A DNA stretch of 64,000 nucleotides from Gossypium raimondii. Taxonomy: Eukaryota > Streptophyta > Magnoliopsida > Malvales > Malvaceae. Position 1 is the stretch's first letter, and each line of letters starts with the position of its first letter. The notes below the pieces were generated by a model. It saw only the letters and a program-made list of their open reading frames with translations, was not told the origin of the DNA and did no database searches. The translations under genes were made by a program, and so were the position numbers. Positions 36,246-48,400 of this stretch are shown in pieces. The stretch covers positions 40,271,733 to 40,335,732 of the forward strand of contig NC_068571.1 in the NCBI RefSeq assembly GCF_025698545.1. The letters run 5' to 3'.

Positions 36246-39200
36246 CTCTTTTACCTTTAATGCTAGTTAGGGGAGGATTTGATCTTTGGTTCAATTGTAA
36301 AATTCTTGAAGCATATATTTGATTGTTTTCTACATTCTGAAATGGAGGGAGAGGGGTAGGGTTAGGAGGTGTCCAGTGATCAAATCCAGGACCTGATGTT
36401 TAACCAGGACTTCATTTCCGCTATCACACCAGGGGCTTTGTTCACTCAATTAAGTTAACTTGATAGACAAAGAACCACATTGTGGATTTTGATTTTCGAT
36501 GTTATGGATTCTTAAATGCTAGTTAGCTTAGGATTTGATCTTTGGTTCAGTTGTGAAATTCTTGAAGCATATTTTCTATTGTTTTCTATATTCAGAAATA
36601 GCAGTAACAATGAGACAAGGTTACTTGATGGTAAGCTGAGCATGAAAAATCAGATCTAGTGTAGAAGAGAGAACTTTTGTCTGAAGTTCAAGCAAAGAAC
36701 TGACTTTGCTGCTTTTGTATAAACTCTCATGTGATAGGGGTTCGCTGATAAAATATATTTTATTTCTTCAATTCAACAAGTAACAATTATTGTTTGTTGA
36801 ATTTTATATTTGGTTTCCTTCTCCAATGACCTACTGATTGTTAGTTTATACCTTTAACTGTAAAGTTGCTAATTATGCCTATCTATTCGGCTTCTCCTCA
36901 TATTTATATTTTTTGGTTGCTGATTTATGTAACATGTTTCAGTATTGATGATGATTAATAGTTGAATTATGTATGCTTTTGACTTACAGCTTCGACAAGG
37001 CAATGTTTTTAATATTGAAGCTGGGAAACAAGCCCTGAGGAACATAAATTCACTGGCTTTATTTTCAAATATTGAAGTGAATCCACGACCTGATGAAAAG
37101 AACGAGGGAGGCATAGTTGTTGAGATAAAGCTCAAAGAGCTGGATCAAAAATCAGCTGAAGTTAGTACGGAGTGGAATATTGTACCTGGACGCGGGGGAC
37201 GTCCCACATTGGTATGTAAATCTAGTTATATGTATTCCACCTTGCCATTTTGCTTGTAGATTATGAGAGTTTGTACGGTAAATGTAAAAATTGTGATTTA
37301 TACGGTTGCATATTGTGCTATGTTTTCTGTTCAGGCTTCATTTCAACCTGGTGGAACTGTCTCTTTTGAGCATCGAAATCTCAAAGGGCTTAACAGATCT
37401 ATTCTTGGTTCACTGACCACCAGTAACTATTTGAATCCACAGGTAATTTTTCCTAAAAATGCATCCCTCCCTCCCTCCCTCCCTCCCTCCCTGTCTCTCT
37501 GTCTCTCTCTCTCTCTCATAGTTCTTGCAGTGGCTTTTCCCTCTAGTGATTAGTGTAAAATATTCATCCTATGGTATTCATGATATTCTTTTATCTAGGA
37601 TGATCTTGCCTTCAAGCTAGAATATGTACATCCATATTTAGATGGTGTTTATAATCCACGCAACCGAACTTTTCGTGCAAGCTGCTTCAACAGCCGGAAA
37701 TTGAGCCCAGTTTTCACTGGTGGACCAGGAGTTGATGAAGTCCCACCAATATGGGTTGACCGAGCTGGTGTTAAAGCTAACATTACAGAGGTAATCTGCT
37801 ATATTTAGAAAAGTTCCTCAAATGACTTTTGGACTTTATGTACCGTAGAATCAATTGTGATCAATATGTTTCTAGCAGAATTTTACCCGTCAAAGTAAAT
37901 TCACTTATGGACTCGTGATGGAAGAGATAACAACACGTGATGAAAGCAGTCATATCTCTGCAAATGGTCAAAGAGTGCTACCAAGTGGAGGCATCAGTGC
38001 AGATGGTCCTCCAACCACTCTCAGTGGTACTGGCGTTGATCGCATGGCATTTCTACAGGCCAATATCACCCGTGATAATACCAAGTTTCTAAATGGTGCT
38101 ATAGTTGGTGAGAGGAATGTGTTCCAGGTTAGCCCATAAATTTGCATTGTGAATCTTTTGACTGAACCAGGATAGTTTGTGTTTGCTAATACTGTTCAAT
38201 GTCAGGAATGAGGTGAAAGCATTGGTAGTATAATTTGCTTGGAACATGATTGTAATGGGCCTTAACATATCAGATTTATTCCTACAGATACCAAAGACAT
38301 TCTAATTATCCTTCTAACATTTTAGCCTTATGAAATAAACATGATTAGATGTATCAGATTCAGAGTAGTAGCCTCATTATTTTCTTGCTGTTGGATATTA
38401 AAATATCTTGTTTCCTGTGTTGTTGAAATAGTTCAAATACATAAGTTTAAGCGCACTAATGAGGGTTCCTATTACTGTAAACTATTTCCTGCTTTTAGTT
38501 ACATGGTGGTTTATTAATAAATCTATGCTTGAAAATTTGCTTCCGAGCTAATTGCTTGCATTTATTTATCCAATGCAGGTGGACCAAGGACTTGGGATTG
38601 GCAGCAAGTTTCCATTCTTTAACCGCCATCAACTAACACTCACACGATTTCTCCAACTTAGACAAGTGGAAGAAGGTGCTGGTAAGCCTCCGCCACCTGT
38701 TCTAGTCCTTCATGGACATTACGGAGGTTGTGTTGGTGACCTTCCAAGTTATGATGCTTTTACCCTTGGAGGCCCCTATTCTGTGAGAGGTTATAATATG
38801 GGTGAGTTAGGTGCAGCAAGAAACATTCTTGAGGTAAGAATGATAGGAAATACCTGTTTTCTTTCTTATCTTTTGATGTAATAGTTTATGTTGTATTTCT
38901 GGTGAAAAGATGATAAAAACTGTAGAGTTAGTTAACAATAAATTGAACCTGTGTTTACATCAGATGAAGTGACTAAAATTGATCTCAAATCTATTTTCTG
39001 ATGTTACCTGCAGCTCGGAGCCGAGATTAGGATACCAGTGAGAAATACACATGTTTATGCATTTGCAGAGCATGGAAATGATCTAGGAAGTTCAAAAGAT
39101 GTGAAGGGGAACCCAACAGAGGTGTACAGGCGAATGGGTCACGGTTCATCATATGGGGTTGGTGTGAAGCTAGGTCTAGTGAGAGCTGAGTATGCTGTTG

Positions 39201-39253
39201 ACCATAACACCGGAACAGGTGCAGTCTTCTTTCGGTTTGGTGAAAGATACTAA
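34992..39253 (+). CDS. TOC75: TOC75, chloroplast outer-envelope protein-import channel
   Basis: Seven exons (34992-36107, 36990-37211, 37335-37442, 37599-37790, 37879-38127, 38579-38833, 39014-39253) keep frame throughout and give 793 residues, near the 809-818 of pea and Arabidopsis TOC75-III. The bipartite targeting region is visible: a Ser/Pro-rich transit peptide, then a poly-glycine stretch (about 76-98) that retains the protein at the outer envelope. POTRA domains follow (about 130-440), including LPANIVVQLNKLSGFKKYKL and RPGGFYTKTQLQKELETLAT. The Omp85-type beta-barrel ends at AVFFRFGERY. It forms the channel through which nuclear-encoded precursors pass, together with TOC159 and TOC34 receptors. 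It is intact. It starts 525 bp from the divergent LTI65-like gene. Confidence 0.96.
36198..36243. repeat. (AT)n microsatellite in TOC75 intron 1
   Basis: A 46-bp run of alternating A and T. Confidence 0.97.
36260..36600. repeat. Dispersed direct duplication in TOC75 intron 1
   Basis: A block of about 85 bp at 36260-36345 (AATGCTAGTTAG, GATTTGATCTTTGGTTCA, ATTCTTGAAGCATAT) recurs at about 36514-36600 with some ten differences. The copies are separated by about 170 bp of unrelated sequence. It is noncoding. Confidence 0.85.
37463..37518. repeat. (TCCC)n/(CT)n microsatellite in TOC75 intron 3
   Basis: TCCC repeats are followed by CT-rich repeats just after the exon 3 donor. This is a likely length-variable locus. 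Confidence 0.95.
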
Positions 39254-39989
39254 AATGTGATTTAGGGTCCAATTCTGCTTAATCCAGGGTAGGCATTTTG
39301 GTTTGTAGTTTACTGTTGGAGCTTCTTGTTGAATCTGGCAGATATTGTTGAGATGCAAGGAACTAGGCACACCATTGTATCGGCTTTGTTAGTCCAAATA
39401 AATATTTTGTTTTCTTGTAATCATGTGCTTTATATATATATATACATTTTTATTCCTTGAGGTGTTTTTTTTTTTTAATGTTTTTGAGTATGGTGGGTGG
39501 GAAGCTAAGAAGTGGTAATGGATTGAGTAGAGATTCTCAAAACCCAGAATGAGATGGAATAAGAATGAGAGATGAAAGTTCTTTGGGACAAACTCAGGAA
39601 TTTTGTTCCCTCTTGGATGCCAACACAGCCTTTTTACCCTAATTTTAAAACCTTAATTCTTTGTCTGGTTCCCATAAACGCAATTCTAAAACCATTATGG
39701 ATACGGTAGTAACGGCCGTATCATTTTTATTCTTGTATTTGTACATATCAAGCATATTGTCTTAATTTTATCGATATTTTAAAAAAAATTATATTTATAA
39801 TTTATAAGGTAAATATTTGGCACATTGTCAGGGGTTGATTAAGTTGTTTGTAATTGTTTGTGAAATAAAAAAAAGTATACATTGTCAGAGATATATATAT
39901 ATATATATAATATTTTCAGCTCATAAGTGACTTTTAAAACTATATAAATTATTAAAAATTTAGATTGAAATTGTGTGAATGAATAGTTA
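39254..39989. other. TOC75 3' flank and intergenic sequence
   Basis: Untranslated 3' sequence is followed by AT-rich spacer. No gene was recognised. Confidence 0.5.
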
Positions 39990-40282
39990 TCTGGAGGCCT
40001 CGTTTGAGCAAGTGGAATAGTGAGAACTTTATCAGCCTGGTCAGTCTCAAGAACGGACCAAACTCGTCCTTCAATCCAGATACAGGAGTCTAAATTGATC
40101 AACTGCGCAACATTAGTAAATTTGATGTCTATATGCTGACACTGTATTATTCCATTTCCAGAGCCAGGAATCCACGAGTCATTCCATACATTGACCTTAT
40201 CCCCAATACCAATTCGCCAACCAACTCCCTTTTCTATTAATCCTCTGGCGCTCAAGATGCTTCTCCAGGTAAGCGAAGGGTA
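39990..40282 (-). mobile_element. LINE fragment: zf-RVT region
   Basis: The minus strand encodes SYPSLTWRSILSARGLIEKG, then GWRIGIGDKVNVWNDSWIPG, then RVWSVLETDQADKVLTIPLA, the conserved region after the reverse transcriptase in plant L1-type LINEs. LINE similarity stops at PPDN, near 39990, without the RNase H part or a poly(A) tail, so the 3' end is missing. The other half continues at 45491; the Copia element separates them. Confidence 0.85.
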
Positions 40283-40287
40283 ACTAC

Positions 40288-40654
40288 TGTTGGAACATTT
40301 TCAAATATTTATAGTATCCCAATAACTATAAATGAATGGGTGTAATTAATCAAAAGATAAATCTTTTGGTCATTGGTCAAAAGTTATATCATTTGATTTT
40401 TTAAAAAAGAATTATAATTATTCAAAAAATATTATTTGAATAGTTACAAAATTAAATGAATAATTATTATTATATATTTATTCATAAAGACACCTATTGA
40501 AAGATGTCTCTATGAAGAGAGAAGAAAATTCCTATAAATAGGAATGGGTTTTCATTTGGAAATAGATCAACAAATTCTAATATTATTTCTTCTTTTTCTT
40601 TTCGAGTTCCGATCGTGTGTTCGAGATTTTCCTTACCGGAGTTTTGTAATAACA
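40288..40654 (+). repeat. Left LTR of the Copia element
   Basis: 367 bp, beginning TGTTGGAACATTTTC and ending GTAATAACA. A probable TATA-like signal (CCTATAAATAGG) lies at about 40531-40542, the expected promoter of the genomic RNA. Confidence 0.95.
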
Positions 40655-40672
40655 ATTTTAAGGTTATATTTC

Positions 40673-41600
40673 ATGATGACTACCACAACACATGAAAGTG
40701 GAACACTAAGGGAGTTGGCTTCCAACTTTGTTAAACTTGATCGTTTTGATAGTGGCAATTTTCGACGATGGCAGAAAAAGATGCACTTTTTGTTATCAAC
40801 TTTGAAGATTGCTTATGTTTTGATCTTGCAAGACCGAAGAGAATGAAAACGAATCATTCTTTCGCAACCCGAGAAAGACAAAATGGGACAATGTTGATTA
40901 CATGTGCATGGGCCACATATTGAATGGTTTATCTGATGGTTTGTTCGACACCTACCAAAACGACGTCACCGCTAAAGAATTATGGGACAAATTGGAGGCA
41001 AGATACATGACCAAGTCATTACAAGTAAGAAATTTCTTGTCAGTTGTTTCAATAATTATCAAATGGTTGATGGTCGTTCTGTTATGGAACAATTTCGTGA
41101 TATTGAAAAGATGCTGAATCAATTTAAGCAATATGATATGAAAATGGATGGAATGATTGTGGTATCCTCTATAATAGACAAACTTCCTCCATCTTGGAAA
41201 GACTTTAAAAGAAGTCTAAAACATAAGAAAGAGGAAATATCTCTTGAGGCTTTGGCAAATCATCTTCGTATTGAAGAAGAGTATCGAAAACAAGATCAGA
41301 ACCTAAATTTTGAAAATGCCAAAGTACATGTTACGGAGGAAGTACAGACTACTAAACCATTCAAAAGAAAGTTCAATCAGGCTGATAGAGCACCTAAGTT
41401 CAAAAAGAAACAAAAGGGATCATGCTATCATTGTGGAAAGCCGGGACATTTCAAGAATGAATGTCGATTTTTAAAGAAGAAATCATCTTCTAAGGCTGAT
41501 AATAACGAAAAGTTCGTTGCAATGATATCTGAAATTAATATGGCACAAGATGATAATACATGGTGGATTGATACCGGAGCAACCAAACATGTGTGCAAAG
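40673..41600 (+). pseudogene. Copia gag and protease region, frameshifted
   Basis: An ATG 19 bases after the LTR begins the gag (LASNFVKLDRFDSGNFRRWQ). Frames change near 40850-40900 and 41000. Coding continues with HILNGLSDGLFDTYQ, then KFLVSCFNNYQMVDGRSVMEQ, and a CCHC knuckle CYHCGKPGHFKNEC near 41423-41464. The protease motif WWIDTGATKHVC follows near 41562-41597, with the catalytic DTG intact. All expected parts are present but they are split between frames. Confidence 0.88.
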
Positions 41601-44570
41601 ACAAAAGCATGTTCACAAAGTTCACACAATGTGAAAATGACAATGTCTTGTACATGGGAAATTCTTCCACCGCAACAATTAAAGGCAAAGGGTCATTGAA
41701 CTACAATTCACTTACGGAAAGGTTTTAACCTTAAATGATGTATATTATGTACCGAAGTTAGGAAAAATTTAGTGTCTGGAGTCTCATTGAATAAGTTTGG
41801 TTTCAAACTTGTTTTTGAGGCGAGATAAGTTTATTTTGTCTAAGGAGGAATTTTGTGGGAAAAGGGTATATGTATGAAAGCATGTTCAAACTTAATATTA
41901 TTAATAAGAATAAAATACTATTTTCGCTTATATGGTTGAATCATTTTGTTTGTGGCATTATAGATTAGGTCATTTGAATTATAGAAAATTGAATGACATG
42001 TATAAATTAGATTTAATTCATGTTTTAATAATAATATTGAAAAATGCAATACTGTATGTTGACTAAAATTACAAGAAATCCTTTCCCTAAGGTTAAAAGG
42101 AAAACAAATTGCTTGATTTGATACATAGTGATTTATGTGACTTGCATAATACTCCTACATTAGGTGGAAAGAAATATTTTGTTACTTTTATTGATGATTG
42201 TTCTAGATATTGTTATGTATATTTATTGCATTCAAAAGATGAAGCGCTTGATAAATTTAAAGTTTATAAATCTGAAGTTGAACTTCAGTGTGAATCATTT
42301 ATCAAGTGCTTAAGATCGGATAGAGGTGGAGAATACTATAATCCAAGTTATTTTGAACTCACTGGAATTGTCCATTAAGTTTCAGCCCCTTACACACCAC
42401 AACAAAATGGTGTAGCTGAAAGAAAAATAGAGTCTTGACTGAAATGATAAATTCAATGTTATCATATTCAGGTCTTGGACAAGGTTTTTGGGGAGAAGCT
42501 GTTCTAACAACTTGTCACATATTGAATAGAGTTCCTAATAAGGAAACTAAAATAACCCCCTATGAACAATGGAAGAAAAGGAAACCAAACCTTAATTATT
42601 TGAAGGTTTGGGGTTGTAGAGCTATTGTAAAAGTTCCAACACCTAAACGTAAAAAGTTAGGTGAAAGAGGAATTGAATGCATATTTATAGGTTATGCACA
42701 TAATAGCAAGGCATATAGGTTTATGGTAATTGAACCAAATGATTCAATTTCAATTAATACTGTTATTGAATCAAGAGATGCTATTTTTGATGAAAATAGA
42801 TTTAATTCTATATCAAGATAATTACAACCACAACAATTGATTCATTCTTCAAATGAGAATGAGATTCCATTGAAACAAATTGATAATAATGATGAATCTT
42901 GTCAAGAATTAAGAAGAAGTAAGAGGATTAAAAAGGTAAAAGATTTTGGACCAGATTTCATTATGTTTCTTGTAGAAGGAAAAGGTGAAAGTATATGCAA
43001 TAAGATACCTTATTGTTATAATACCGAATCTGATCCTATTACATTTGAAGAGGCAGTGAAATCTCAAGACTCTGCTTTTTGGAAAGAAGCAATAAATGAT
43101 GAGATGGATTCAATAATGGGAAATCAAACTTGGATCTTAGTTGATCTTCCACCAGGTTCCAAACCAATAGGTTGTAAATGGATCTTCAAAAAGAAAATGA
43201 AGGTCGATGGAACCATTGATAAATTTAAAGCAAGGTTGGTAGTAAAAGGTTTTACACAAAGACAAGGTATTGATTACTTTGATACCTATGCTCCAGTAGC
43301 AAGAATTGCTACAATTAGACTATTAATATCACTTACCTCTATATATAATTTGGTTGTTCACCAAATGGATGTTAAAACTGCATTTTAAATGGTGAATTGG
43401 AAGAGGAAGTGTACATGGAGCAACCGGAAGGATTTGTTGTTCGGGACAAGAGCATAAGGTATGTAAGCTTGTTAAATCTTTATATGGGCTTAAACAAGCA
43501 CCAAAACAATGGCACCAAAAGTTTGACAAGGTTGTTTTAGCTAATGGCTATAAAATAAATGAATCCGATAAGTGCATATATAGCAAATTTGATAATGGAA
43601 AGGGTGTCATAATTTGCTTATATGTAGATGACATGCTCATTCTTGGCACAGATTTGGAACAAATAGAAAACACAAAGAAATTCTTGTCAAACAACTTTGC
43701 TATGAAGGATATGGGTGTAGCAGATGTTATTCTTGGGATTAAAATAACCCGAGAAGAAAGCACTATAGCTTTATCACAATCACATTACATTGAAAATGTG
43801 CTTAAAAAGTTTGATCTCTTCAACTGTATACCAGCATCTACACCCATGGATCCTCAATTAAAATTAGTATCTAATGCTGGTAGGAAAATTGATCAATTGA
43901 AATATGCAAGTCTAATTGGTTGTCTTATGTATATAATGACTTGTACAAGACCAGATATTGCATATGCTGTTGGAAAATTGAGTAGGTACACAAGTAATCC
44001 AAGTAGTTTGCATTGGCAAGCTTTGAATAGAGTACTTAGGTACTTAAAGAAAACTATTAACTATGGATTGTGTTATAATGGATATCCTCCAGTTTTAGAA
44101 GGGTATTCGGATGCTAGTTGGATTACAAGTTTGGAAGATCATGCATCTACTAGTGGATGGATCTTCATTCTTGGTGGAGGAGTCATTTCTTGGGGTTCCA
44201 AGAAACAAACATGTATTCTTGATTCCACCATGGCGCAGAATTTATTGCATTAGCATTTGCATCTAAAGAAGCGGGATGGTTAAGAAATTTGCTTTATGAT
44301 GTACCTTTATGGCCTAAGCCAATTTCACCTATTTCTATCCGTTGTGATAGTGAGGCTACTCTAGCAAAGGCATATAGCCAAGTATATAATGGAAAGTCTA
44401 GACACATTGGATTAAGACATAGTTATGTCCGACAATTAATCTCTGATGGAGTGATCACTATTAATTATGTGAGGTCAAGTGAAAATTTGGCAGATCCTTT
44501 GACAAAAAGTCTTGCTAGAGATGCAGTAAAAAGGACCTCAAAAGGGATGGGACTCAAGCCTATTAATTAG
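41601..44570 (+). pseudogene. Copia integrase, reverse transcriptase and RNase H, frameshifted
   Basis: The integrase core is readable at 42109-42378 (DLIHSDLCDL, FVTFIDDCSRYCYVYLL, CLRSDRGGEY). It continues at 42435-42821 (GFWGEAVLTTCHILNRVPNK, KVWGCRA). The reverse transcriptase spans 42837-43388 (WKEAINDEMDSIMGNQTWIL, GCKWIFKKK, KARLVVKGFTQ) and 43385-44253, with the catalytic CLYVDDMLIL near 43615. RNase H follows (CDSEATLAKAYSQ, SRHIGLRHSYVRQLI), ending at 44570. Breaks occur near 41728, 42380-42435, 42821 (stop), 43388, 43440 and 44245. The catalytic YVDD is kept. Confidence 0.9.
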
Positions 44571-45121
44571 AGTCACCCATGATGAAAACTCGACTCAACG
44601 CTTGGTATAACGTCAAGTCTTGAGTTCAATGAGACAAAGTACATCATTAGTATGTGACTGTTAGCACTATAAATAAATTCATCCTAAGATTAAAGTGCTA
44701 GGTACCCGTAATGTTAAGGGAAGGATGAGTAATATACTCTTAATGGACCCATAACATAAATATGTTAGAGTGTTATAATTACGGGAACACTTTTGATGGA
44801 ATCTACCTATGTGAGTGGAAGTGTGGCCGCTTCTAGGAGCTTAAGGGCTTGGCTCTGACAGCACTCATGAAAAGAGGACATAGACACATGGCCATAATAG
44901 TGTCCCTAGATACTAAGCATTGACTGATGTTGAAATCATTGTGTGAGATGTGGTCAGTTAATCAAATGGAATAGTTGGTTCAAAGTTTAGTCTACCATGC
45001 AATTTCGATTAACTTTAACATGTTTTTCACTAAGTGAAGGTTCAATCGTAAGACACCTTTATTTATGCAAATTGATTTCCAAGAATATCAAAATCTAAAT
45101 ATTTTGAAAATGAGGGGAGAT

Positions 45122-45485
45122 TGTTGGAACATTTTCAAATATTTATAGTATCCCAAAAACTATAAATGAATGGGTGTAATTAATCAAAAGATAAATCTTT
45201 TGGTCATTGGTCAAAAGTTATATCATTTGATTTTTAAAAAGAATTATAATTATTCAAAAAATATTATTTGATAGTTACAAAATTAAATGAATAATTATTA
45301 TTATATATTTATTCATAAAGACACCTATTGAAAGATGTCTCTATGAAAAGACAAGAAAATTCCTATAAATAGGAATGGGTTTTCATTTGGAAATAGATCA
45401 ACAAATTCTAATATTATTTCTTCTTTTTCTTTTCGAGTTTCGATCATGTGTTCGAGATTTTCCTTACCGGAGTTTTGTAATAACA
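45122..45485 (+). repeat. Right LTR of the Copia element
   Basis: 364 bp. It is nearly identical to the left LTR and has the same termini. Confidence 0.95.
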
Positions 45486-45490
45486 ACTAC

Positions 45491-48400
45491 CTTACCAAGC
45501 TGACATAAAATATGTCTGTGGATAATACCTGGCTTTCACTACTTTTGCCAACAAATTATTTAGATGAGTTATAATATGCCAACATTGTTTGGCTGAAAGG
45601 GCAATATTAAATTTGGACAAATCGCGAAAGCCTAACCCTCCATCTGTTTTCCGTAAACATAGCGAATGTCATGTTGGTCCAATGTATACCTCTACAAGAC
45701 TTATTATTCTTCCACCAAAATATGTTAAGAGCACTTTCTAACTTGCTACATAACACATTTGGTAAAAGAAAGCATTGCATTGCGTAAACAAGTATTACTT
45801 GTAATACGACCTTAATAAAAATTTTCTTCCCACTATTGACAAAAATCTCGTACTCCAGCCTTTAATTCTTACTAAACCGATTCAAATAGTGCATAAAGGC
45901 TTACTTCTTACGCCTACCCACCATCATAGACAATCCCAAATACTTCTATGGGTTTGTCAAAACTCGAATTCCCAGAATGCTACCCGCAATATCTCACTCA
46001 ACAGATCCAACATTAGCCCCAAAATAAATAAGGGATTTATCGTACTTAACCTTTTGCCCTGAAGCATTCTCATACTCTAAAACTGCTTTATGAACATTCT
46101 CGACACCCTCTCTTGAAGCATCTCCAAACAAAATACAGCCGCTTGCAAAAAAAATGGTTGATTTCTAACCTCTCACTTCCAATTCAAGTCCCCCTTATTA
46201 CCCCAATCATTTTTGCCTCATTGAGAATAGTAGAAAAGCCTTAAGCACATAGCAAAAATAGATAGGAACTAAGAAAGTCACCTTGCCTCAAACCTCTCAA
46301 AGGTAAAAACTTGTCACTAGTGCCTTCATTGACACCAACCGTATAGGAAACAAAGGCAACATACCTCATAACCAATGTCACCCAATTATCATGAAATCCC
46401 AACCGTAACATCATCCCTGCTAAGAAATCTCATTTCACCCTATTATATACTTTGCTCATATCAAGCTTAAGCACAAAATTACCCAGCTTACCTGATATTT
46501 TCATTTTAAGGGAATGCAAAATTTTATACGCAATTAAGATATTATCCGATATCTGCCTTCCAGGTATAAAAGCTCCTTGAACCTCGTCAACACAACTTTT
46601 CAACATACCATTCATTCTGCCCACTTACTTTTGCAATGATTTTATACAAAATATTGCACAAACTAATTGGTCTAAATTGTGTCATGCTTCTAGGACCACA
46701 AACCTTCGAAATCAAGACAATATGAGTCTTATTTATTTCATCAATAGCAACCTCACCACTAAGTACAGCTAGACAATATTTTGTAACATCTTTGCCCTCT
46801 AACCTGAAAGGTAGCAACAACTCTTCATTCATATCTGGTGAAATCTTTCGTTGAACATTAGCATAAATCCATAAAGCATCCCCTGCAGGGGAGGCTGTGA
46901 ATAGCTCTATGAAATAGGTCGAGGAAATTTTCATAACCTTTTCCTCTTCAAATACCCAACGCCCCTCACCACCCTCAATACCGACAATCTTATTGCACTT
47001 TTTTCGACCAAATGCAACCTTATGAAAGAAAGTATTGTTTTTATCACCATTTGTAACCCAATTGAAACAAGCCCTCTGTTCCCAAAATAATTCCCCTTTA
47101 TCCGCTTCTAAATTTAGCCCAAGTTGAATCTCCGACAATTCAACGAGAATATTATCATTTGGATCTTTTTCATAAAGCTCATTCATTCTGAGCTCTAACC
47201 TTCTATTACTAACATCTCTATCTCTTTTAATTGTATGACTCCATTGTCACAACTTTTTCCCCAACCCTTCTAACTTTAAAGGCAAAGCATCTAAAGATGA
47301 TGACCAAAATTGACGGATTTCTTCCTCACAAGACCCTTTCAAACACCAATTACCATTAAAGCGAAAATTATGTCGACCCCTTCTCTACCGAACACTCATT
47401 CGTCCTTTCGTATCTACTATTATCGGATAGTTATTAGAAAAGGAATGTGTCCAATGAGCAACATAATAGTCAGAAAAATTATTCTACCAGGTTGTATTCA
47501 CCACTCCCCTATCAAGCCTTTCTCGAATGTTGTTTGCTACTAATCTGTCTCTCTCCAACGTGAACCAACATCCTGTAAACCCCAATCACTTAGTTCACAA
47601 TCTTGTATAACAGATCTAAATGCCTCCATATTCCTCTCCGCTCACAGTTATCCATCATTCTTTTCAAAAGAATATGCTATCTTATTAAAATTCCCAACTA
47701 TCAACCATAGAACTGTTTGATCCTAACCCAACTGACGAAGTAAATCCCATAAATTACCCCTTAGCCATTCCTTAGAATTCCTGTAAAAACCAATAAAACG
47801 TCATGGTAAACCTTCATGATTATCATGTATTACAACATCAATATGGTATTGTGAATAGCTTTGCAAACTAACCACATAATTTTGTCACCAACCCAACGAT
47901 AATCCTCGTCTAAACCCATTGCTCTCATGTCAATTCTATTAGGAAATCCACACTTTCTCCTAACTCTTTCCATCCTCATCGCACTAACTTTTGTTTCCAT
48001 AAGAAACATAATTTGGGGACAAATTTCTCACAGCTTATTCTTGAGACAATTTACTGTCTGTGGTTTTCCCAATCCACGAACATTTCAACTTAGGGTTTTT
48101 ATTACGCCCGACTACCCTGCATTGCAAAGCTAGTCGATCTATCTTAACCATCTCCTATCACTCTTGTGTCACCATTGATCAAATCAGTAGAACTCGCTCG
48201 AAACGTCTGTTGTTTTTCTTTTCGTCACCAAACTGAATAGGACTATCTTCACCATCTGAGTCTAATTCCATAAGCTCGGAGTTATTAGGCCCTTTAACAT
48301 TAGACTCATATTCCCATTTAGATACTCTTTCATTAGCCTTAATCGACTGCGATTAGGATTAAGATTAGGATAAAGATTCTTCACATTATCCCCAAAATCA

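Larger units (their letters stand above)
40288..45485 (+). mobile_element. Ty1/Copia LTR retrotransposon, complete but frame-broken
   Basis: LTRs at 40288-40654 and 45122-45485 start TGTTGG and end TAACA. They are flanked by the perfect 5-bp duplication ACTAC (40283-40287 and 45486-45490). A purine-rich tract (TGAGGGGAGA, 45111-45120) precedes the right LTR. The domain order gag, protease, integrase, reverse transcriptase, RNase H defines Ty1/Copia. At least six frame interruptions occur in gag-pol. By eye the LTRs differ at about five substitutions and a few 1-bp indels over about 365 bp, indicating a recent insertion. It lies in the LINE, in the opposite orientation. Confidence 0.96.
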
